NCBI GenBank assembly: GCA_049324575.1 | Contig: JBMONI010000003.1 | Location: forward strand, 1-30,122 | Source: JBMONI01 sp049324575 | GTDB taxonomy: Bacteria; Omnitrophota; Omnitrophia; Omnitrophales; Aquincolibacteriaceae | Length of the DNA: 30,122 bases | Direction of reading: 5' to 3' | Shown here: piece by piece, positions 20,401 to 29,400 of the stretch | Layout of the letters: each line of letters opens with the position of its first letter | Position numbering within the stretch: the stretch's first letter is position 1 | Position numbers and translations under genes: made by a program | The notes under the pieces: generated by a model | The model's input: only the letters and a program-made list of their open reading frames with translations | The model's database searches: none | Told to the model about the DNA's origin: nothing

Positions 20401-23400
20401 ATCGAAAGTAATGGACAAAGTGCCGAGTTTGCCGCTTTCGACATGACGGACATCAAAGACGCTGCCGCCGAGGAGCGAGCGGGCCATGGCGCCAAATTCG
20501 CTTTTCTGAGCTTCAGCGAGCAAGCCGCTGTCGGCTCCCCAACGGGCATAGCGGACGGCTTGTCCGGCATTGTCCCCGTTCGCATAGACATAGTCACCGG
20601 AATCGCTGAAATCCACATAAGAATGCTGCATCGGGCCGAGTTCCATGATCCGGTCGGTTGCATGATCGTATGCCACAGGGCCGGTCAGCCCTTCGGTAAT
20701 ATGCCAGCCGAACGCGCTTCCCTCCGAAATAGAGCCGGGCATGATCACGAAAGTTTTCTCGACCCCATCCACAAAAGCATGGACCTGATCCGAGAGGCCG
20801 GAGAACATTCGCCCGATATTCATGATGGCGGTTCTTAAAGGTTTGAGTCCTTCACTCGCCCCGGCAACGGTTAAGCCGATCGCCGGCTTTACCTTCCCAT
20901 CCTTTTCCGGAGCCCCCCGGACCGAGCCTTGGCTAAAGCCGAGATACCGACGCACATTTTCAGCCGTGACGGTACCGGTCAGATCCTGATCGCCGTTCAT
21001 GAAACGGACGGACCCTGCCTCGGTATTCCATACTAGCGCCGTGTGGGTATTCGTTTTCGCATCAAACGCGGTGGAAATAGTCCAGCCCAAGAGGCTATCA
21101 GGACCTTCTTTCACCGCAAAGACGGCGATCTGGCAAATCTCACCCTTCGCATTCAAAGTCCGGAAGCTGGTGTCGGCGCCGGAATAGGCGGCGGCCAGCT
21201 GGGTGATCTTCTGGGCGACTTTGCTGTCAGTGCCGGCGGAGCTGATCACGACCCGGTTGGTCAAGACCCGGTGCCCGTTCTCGATGCCCTGGTATCTGGA
21301 TTTCGCTTCGTTCCAGGACACGAAGCGGGTCAGGGCCGTTCCGTTTCCGTATTGCATGACCTGGGTCTGTTCATTGAAAAGGATGAGGGCTCCGGCCATG
21401 GTCGGATGGGTAGGATCTTCGCGTAACAGCGTGAAATGATCCGCGGTCCCTTCGAAAGAGACCCGGAAGGCTTGTCCTGCCGCATCAAAGACGCGGGCGC
21501 TAGCCCACACATACCCGGCCATCGCGGCCGCTTGCGGAAGGACTTCCCGGACCGCTGCGCTCATGCCCTGACCGGCTTTGGTGATCATCACTGTTGTTTC
21601 AGAAGGGTCGGCGGCATATCCCTCCGTTCCCGTAAACTGGATCCGCTGATAAACCGCTTTGCCGTCCAGGGTCTTATGGACCCGCTGTTCCTGATCCCAG
21701 ACCGCGGCGATCCGTCCGGAGAGCGGCGACCCTCTCGCGCTCGTTCCCAGACCTTCATAAATGAAACTGTTCCCGGCATTCACGCCGATACCACGGACCA
21801 GGGTGGCTGCATCCGCCTTGAAAAGCTTGTCAATATCCGTAGTCATGGCCATCCAGAGGCCGCGGCTTTCGGCGTCCGTAAAGATGATCCCCTCCGAAAA
21901 TCCGTAAGCACCCAGGCCTTCGATGATCAGATTACGGAGGGCCCCTCCCAAGGGAAGGCCTCCGTTGACTGAGACCTCAAGTTTTTTGACATAAGCGCCT
22001 CGAACGTCCCGCAACATTTTTCCGTTGTTCGAAAGAGCAAAACGAGCAACGGCCTGCGAGCCGAGTTTGGCCGCAATCTCGCGGACCGAGCCGGAGACAT
22101 AAGAGCCCAGGCCATGAATATTCGCCTGAGCATTGGTGCTTGTAAGCAGGAAGAAATTCCCGGCATTCCTTCCCATTCCCATGAGCATGACATTTTTCGT
22201 GGAATCCCCGAAATCGTCGAAAGTCACTCCGGAATACCGGAAAAGGAGAGCGCCTGTGCTATCCCAGAAAAGGGAGTATTCATTGTAGCCGAAACCGGCG
22301 AGAAGCCCTTTGACCGTCGCGACGACTTCCTTGCCCATCGCCACAAGGTTCCCCGAAAGATCGATCATGTTCTTCACACCGCCCGCGACATCGCGAAGGC
22401 CCTCGTAACGGCCGGCGCCTTTTTTGACGTTCTCCACATCGTCGGCGGTCATCAGGCGTGCGACTTCGGTGAAGCTTCCTCGGTTCTGTCGCGTAACGTT
22501 GTTTCCGGTTTCGATGCGCTGCTTGCTGGCCAAATAGAGAAGCTGGCCCTGATTGACTCCGGCTCCGAGCAGGAGCGCATCCAGGTTTGTGTTGCCCAAA
22601 CGGGCAAGGTCGGTGCCCATATAGATCCAAAGATCGTGACCGCCTCCATCCCCAAAGATGGTTTTGTCGCTGAACCCGTAGCTGCCGAGGACTTTCATGA
22701 CGGTCTCGCGAAGCGCTCCGTCCAGGGAGAAAGAGCTGCTCGTGAATTGGACGGTTTGTTGACGCCCGGAGGTGACCGCGCTGTCGCCGATCGTCTTGGC
22801 CGCCTGCGCCACTTCGGCCTGTGTCAGATTCCGCTCGGTCAGGTCCAGCCGGAAGTCCACTCGAGGCGGATAACCTTTCAGATCGCTCCCGGCATAAAGC
22901 CGGACGAGAGCGGTCGCGCTCCCGACAAAATGCACCAGAACGACCGATTCGCGGCTCGCCGTGAGGTCCGCCACGCTATTCAACACCGTCCCGGTCGTCC
23001 ATTCCCGTCCCATCCGGTCCTTGAACGTGGTCGATTCGCTGAGCCCGAATTTCTGCAGTGTCCCTTTCACCTGCGCGAGGAGCGCGGTCCGTTGTCCGTC
23101 GCTGACGAGAGTCCCGTGGCCGTCCGAAACCTGGAGCGTGGTCCGGGTCATTTGCGTATATTCGGCGTTTTGCCCAGCCGGCACTGCGGTCGTGGCCCGG
23201 TTAGGATGAACGAGGAAAGGACGAGTCCCGAGACCGTCCGTTGCATCTCCTCGCACCACCGCGCCCCCGGACTCGAAAAATTCGACTTTCCGTCCATCCG
23301 GAAGGATCCGCTCCTTTTTATTGTAAAGACCGGCTTCCAAATTGCTGCCGCTCGTTTCGATAAAGTTGAACAGATTTTGAAGCGTAAGAGGCCCGCGCGC

Positions 23401-26400
23401 TCCGGCGGCAAAGCGAAGCGCGGCGAGTGCATCATTGACCAGGGCTTTCGTGTCGGTGCCGGTCCCGGTGAAAGTAACACGCTGTTTGCCCGCGTTGATA
23501 TCGGGAGAAAGCTCAATGCTCGTTTTTCCGTTCTGGACCGAAACCCGGAAGAGCGAGTCGCCGTTGCCTCGCATCAGGTTGAGGGATGTGAACGAACCGC
23601 TCAATCCGCCGATCAAGCCCGCCAGCAGTCCATAATTGCGCGGATCGCTGAGATCGATCGTGCCCAGGGACGATGCGATCCGGCGCATTTCGCTCGAAGA
23701 ACCGCTGGCGCCGGTAGCGAGATCGATCACCAGGGCACCCCGCAAGGCGATGAGCACGACCGAATGTTCGGTGATCTTGGTATCGCCGATCCGGGTGATC
23801 CCCATCAGGCGCAGGTAGGCGGCGTCCCACCGGTCCCCGCTTTTCCCGTTGCCGAGCCCCTGTTTGGCGGCATTGATCGCGGCTGCCAGGTCCCGGAAGG
23901 TGATCGGCCCCTGGTCGGTGAACAAGACCGCTTCGCCCAGGGTGCTGGTCCCCTCTTTGCGAATGATCTTCCCGTTGACCACCATCTCGATCACGACTTT
24001 CCCCGTCGCCGGGTCGCGGACCACCACTGCGTTTTGCCCGAGGATCTGGATCTGTTCGATCCCCACTGCGATCGGAGCGGTCCCCAGATTATCGTCGAGC
24101 GGCGAAGCGGAAGTCCCTCCGCGGTAGAAGGATTGGGTATCGCCGTTGCGCGTGTAAAAGAGGTTGAAATGCTCCCCGCTGTCGGAATGTCCCGTATAGC
24201 TGGAAGCGACCCAGCCGTTGATCCCGTCATGCTGTTTGAAGACGATCCGGTCGCCGTCGGAGGAGCGGAAGACCTGGGCTTTGCCCGAAAAATTCCTCAG
24301 GTTGTCCATATCCATGTAAAAGACCGAACTGTCGCCGTTGACGCGGAACCCGGTGGTCGCGTCGGCATGGAGGCCGGCATCGAAGGCCCGGCTTCCGTCC
24401 GAGATCATGTAGCCGTTATACCATTCGTATTCGGTCCCGTTCGCGTCCCGGTAAAGCCCGGTGAGGTCTCGCATGTCGGTAATCCGGCCGGCTTCGTCCG
24501 TCACGTCGATATTGGAACCCGGGATCATACGCGGCGACAGCGCGTTCAGCCGTGACTGGCTGTCCGCGAAGGTGATCCCCGCATCGATATCCGTGACGCC
24601 GGTGTGTGGATTGGTATTTCCTCTCCGGACCGTGTATTTGAAATCGATATAACGGAGCTTCCCGGTCAGGTCCGAGCCGTTGAAACGGCGGAACGGGAAG
24701 GCGGACCAATAACTGTTGTAGGTCGAATAATAGAGCTGGTTCCCCGAGGCTCCCTGGATCATCCCGAAACCGTACCGCAGCGCATTCTTGATCCCCATGG
24801 CGGCATCCTTCGAAGGGGTCCGAAGCGCATTATGGAAATTGCCGTAGAATTGCCAGGTCGTCCCGACCGTGTTCATGACCTCCATGATCTTGGAGGCCCG
24901 GCCGTACATGTAATCTTCGCCTTTGTTCCCGGCCCGGTAGAAAATGTGGTTATAGGCATTTCGAAGAGAAATCGTCATCTGACCGCCTGAGGGCATTTTG
25001 GGCCAAATACTCGCCGTGGGCCAGCATTCGGGTTTGGAAGACGAGCCGGGGCATTGAGGAGAACACGCGCCGCAAGCTTCACAAGGATCTCCTTGTTCCG
25101 GACATCCGCAAGCGGTCGGATCGTCCATACAGGGATCCGTGTCGCAAGAACCACAAGCGCAAGGATCCACATCGCACGGACATCCAGGGGCCCAAGGATC
25201 GTTCTCGCACTCATCGCCGCCGCACCCTTCGGCATCCGGAAAACAGTCGCAATCGCTGGGGTCGGCGGTTGCCGGATCGCATTGGCATCCGGGGTTCGCA
25301 TTATTGCATTCGCATGAGTCCGGATCGATCTCGCAGGGCGTTGGAGGCGTGCATTTTTTGAAAATGTCAATTGGGTTACCGCTTTCCGCAGGTGTCGCGC
25401 CGATATTGATCCCGTCCTGGATCTGGTTGAGGGTATTCCTGAAACGCCATGGATCCTGGGCCGTCGCAAGCGCCTGCGTCACCTGGGTCACCGCCCCCAG
25501 CACGGTGGTTTTTGCCGCGTCCACATAATTTTTCAGCGCCGTAAAGTAAGCGACGGGCCCGTTGACGATCAGATCGATCTCCTGCTTCCACATCGTGGCG
25601 CGATCTTCAAGCTGCTGCTTGGCCGTTTCATATTCTTTCTTGGCGGCGTCGATCGCCTGTTTTTTGGCTTTGGCAGCGTCCGCCGCGGCTTGGTTCAGCT
25701 TGTCGATGGTGTAATTATAAAAAAAGGCGGCCATGTTGACGCGCGAGTCCAGCCACCCCGCGGCTAGATTGGAGATCTGCGCAAAAGCTCCGCCCAGTCC
25801 CCCGGCCAAACGGTGCCCGGCCAACATAGACGCGTAGCCCTCGGTTTCTGTAGCAGTCGCCTGGGCGTGCTGCACTTGCTTGATCAGGTTCGCTTCGGCT
25901 TCACGCGCCTGGGCCCGGATCTTGGCCATGGCCTTCTCGTAGGCTTGATTGGCCTGATCGATCTTGTCGTCCCGGATATCGGCGATCACCTGCAAACTGT
26001 CCTGAAGCTCGGTGTCGATATTGGCTTTTTCCTGCGTCGCATAGCTTTGGAGCCGACTTTTGATGTTCTCGAACATGGAGGTCAGCGCTTGATGGATCTG
26101 GTTGATCGCGTTCGTTTCGCAGGTGGCCCAATTCGAGGATTTGACGGAACCGCAGCTGTCAGGCATATTGGAATAATCGCTTGGATTTCCGACGGCGGAA
26201 AGCCCTTGCTTCGCCTGGATGTAGGCATTAGCCGCGTTTTGCGCCTGCGTCAGAATATTCTGCGCGGCCGTGGTATAGAGGCTTTGGATGTTATTGCCTT
26301 GAGGATCCCCTTGTTCGGCCTTTTCGGCGGCGATCCGCCAGGCTTCCAAAAGCCCTTTTTGGATCGACATCGGCAAACTGGCCGCATCCCCTGACCCGCA

Positions 26401-29400
26401 GCTGCACCCGTCACTGTTAAGGAGATTCCCGTACAGGATCGCCTTTTTCCGGAATTCGACTTCCGTATTGATGTAGCTTTGCATGAGAGTGATCTCTGCG
26501 TCGATATTGGAAGCGATGGTCCCCGATAAATTTCCCGCGGCGGACATATAGGCCGACTTCATAATGTCTTTGACGGCGTTCAGGGCGTTGGTGGCCCGGG
26601 TCGCCCATTGGGTCAGATCCTCGATCTCTTGCTGAAGATCTTGGATCTGATCGAGGATCGCCTGGGGGACCGGGGCGGTCAAATAGGGATCGCTTGCCTG
26701 GCGTTCGGTCAGGCCCAGTCCGGCGGCCTGAAAATCGATCGAAGTGAGCTCCTCATTGTCATAGACAAGAACGATATTGGCGGCCTGGCGGTCATTATTC
26801 GTCTGGAATTCGTCAAGGAAGATGCGGATCTCCCAATGGCCCCCTGAGCGTTCGATCTCGCGGGAATAATAGTCGCAGTATTCGCTTTCCGGATCGCATT
26901 CGGGCTGGGGCTTTTCGACGATATTCGCGCTGATAAATTGCCCGGCATTCGGTGAATCGGTCCCGACCATGGTGATGGTCGTTGTAGATTCGGTCGTGTC
27001 GGTTACGCTAGTGGTAATGGCGGAACCGTAAGTTGTTTCGGTCGTCGATATCTCTCCCTGGCTCGATAAGCTGACCTGCCTGCTGTGAACCGGCTTTCCG
27101 GTGACGCCATTGTAGGTTGTATTGGTGGTATAAGTTCCCCCCTCTTCGTCATTGCCGGTTTCCGTGGAACTGACGCGGATCCCGTCGCTGTTGAATGAAA
27201 CCGTGATCGTGTAATGCGGCGCTGCCGCCCCGCGCGGCTGCCAGGAAGGTCCTGCCGTGCTGGAACCGGACCATCTTGTCCCGCTGGTCATTTCGGCGGT
27301 TTGGACGGTCTTATAGCCTAAAAGACTTCCGCTGTAATAGACCGGCGTTGCCGAGTAATCCGAGGTGGTCGTAAAGGAAGTACTGTCATGATCATGCCCG
27401 GTCGCCATGCTGCCGGTGAGGTATCCGTCCTCGTTGTAGGTATTCTCCGTATGGGTCATTCCGCCCGAGCCGGGATAGCTGTTGCTCCAGCCGGTGGCCG
27501 CGTTCCCGTAGGCATCGTAAGTCGTGAAACTGGTGAACCCGTTCCCGTCATTGGCGCCGACGGATTCGCTCTGGGTGGGGATCCCGTCCTCATACAGAGT
27601 TTCTTCGGCGTATCCTCCCCCTCCGTCGGCATAGACCGACGTGGTCGTGGTTTTTGTGATCTCTCCGTCGGCATATTCGGTGGTGGAGGTGTAGGTCGCG
27701 GTATCCCGGATGATGCTGGTCGAGCCTTCGTATTCATAGCGGGTCCCGCTCCCGGTCCCGGAGACCGGGTCTTCCCCCGAATAAGTCGTGATCGAGTGGT
27801 CCCTGCTCTCGACCCGGTTTTCGAGGAAGTTGTAGGAAATGCCATTGGTTTCCGTATAGTTGATATCGCCGTTTGCGAGATAAAAATATTGGGTCGTGGT
27901 CAGGATCGTCCCCTCGGAGTGCGGAACCGTTACCCAGCTGGAAACGGTTCCGGCCACGCGCTCGGTCGTCGTGTAGTCGATCTTGTCGTCATTATCGACG
28001 CGGTAGTGGTAGCGGGTCAGCATTTCGGCATACCCGATGCTCGTTCCCTTTTCGTGTTTGAGCGAGAGGACGTATTGAATGTGTTCGCCGTCGCTTTGAT
28101 ACTGGGTCCTCGAAGTCAGCCAGCTTTCCGTGGCAAGGGCCGCGCTCTGGAAGGCGGTTTTGGAGTCGTAGAACTGATTTTGTGCAAAAGCCGCATTTGG
28201 TTTTGCGTAGGTGTCGGCGTAATTGATCAGGTTCTCCGTCGGGTCGAGCATGGTATAAAGGGTCGCGTAGGTCTCTTCGCCGTCCTTATATTGCATGCCG
28301 CCGATCAAGGTCCCGTTGAGGTCATAATAGGAAGATTCGCTCAATGCCCCCAGGCCGGAATAGCTCAACAGGCGTCCCGTGGCGGCGTCGAGTGAAAGCG
28401 TAACATCGCCCTTGTGAGAGTCGCTCCGGCGCTGGCGGTTCGTCCCGTCGTAGGCATAGGTCGTGACCGTTTTGACGTAGGCCGAAGTGCCGGAACCGGA
28501 ATAGTTCTGCGTCAGGAGTGATCGGCCGCTCAGGTCGTGCCAGGTTACGGATTGCAGGTCCCCCAGGATCCAGGCGAGGTCCTGGGCCGAAAGCGGATCC
28601 ATGCCGTCGTAAACGGCCGACTCCGAGATCTTGTAGGTCTCCGATTTGATCAGGACCCGGTAGGCGAAATAAGTGTAAAGCGTTAATCCCGAGATCGTTC
28701 CGTCCGGCTTGAACGAAACGGTATAGGTCTGCACATCCTGCGTCCCGTGGCGCTCGTAGAACGTATTGCTGGAGATGTTCGCCTTGAGATTTTCGTTGAG
28801 GTCATATTTCCTCGAAGAACTTCGGATGAGATATCCCGTGGTCGTGTCATAGGTAAAATCGTTGCGGGAAACCAATTTGCCGTGCTGCAATCCCGTGTCG
28901 TAAGGAAAATCAGGAGTGTCGTCTCCTACCGACGAAGCGGTGTAGGGGTCGTAATTCAGCTGATAGGAGGCCTCTTCTTTCCCCAGGATCCCTTGATAAA
29001 CCGTTTTGGACGAAAGGAGCGGCCGCCAGGTCTGCGTAGCCGGATTATATTCCCAGGAAATGGTCGCTTTCAGGGTTCCGTCACTCGGGCTGTAGAGATA
29101 TTCCGTTTTTGTCGAAGGGACTAAAGCGGGCAAATTATTCATGTTGTAAGCGATGGTATAGTCGGTCGCCATTCCGCGGGACGGGACGAATTTGCTGAAA
29201 CTGTCGCTGACCTGAAGCAGGCCGGAGTCTGACGCAGCGTCGCGCGAGGCTTCGTCGTTATAAACGCGGACGCGGGTGCCGATACGGCCGCCGGACTCGA
29301 TCTCCTTCTGGTTATAGAACTGGATGGCTTCGCCGGCGGCCCCTGAATCCAGAACTTCGTATTCCGTGATATCGGTGCTGTTGTCCGCCCAACGTGAGCT

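Noticed and set aside
22114..24555. Open frame of 813 residues on the plus strand inside the giant gene
   Set aside because: It is antisense to strongly protein-like coding sequence that holds the 128-residue repeats. Its own product is rich in His, Arg, Pro and Asp without domain pattern, as expected for a shadow frame in GC-rich DNA.
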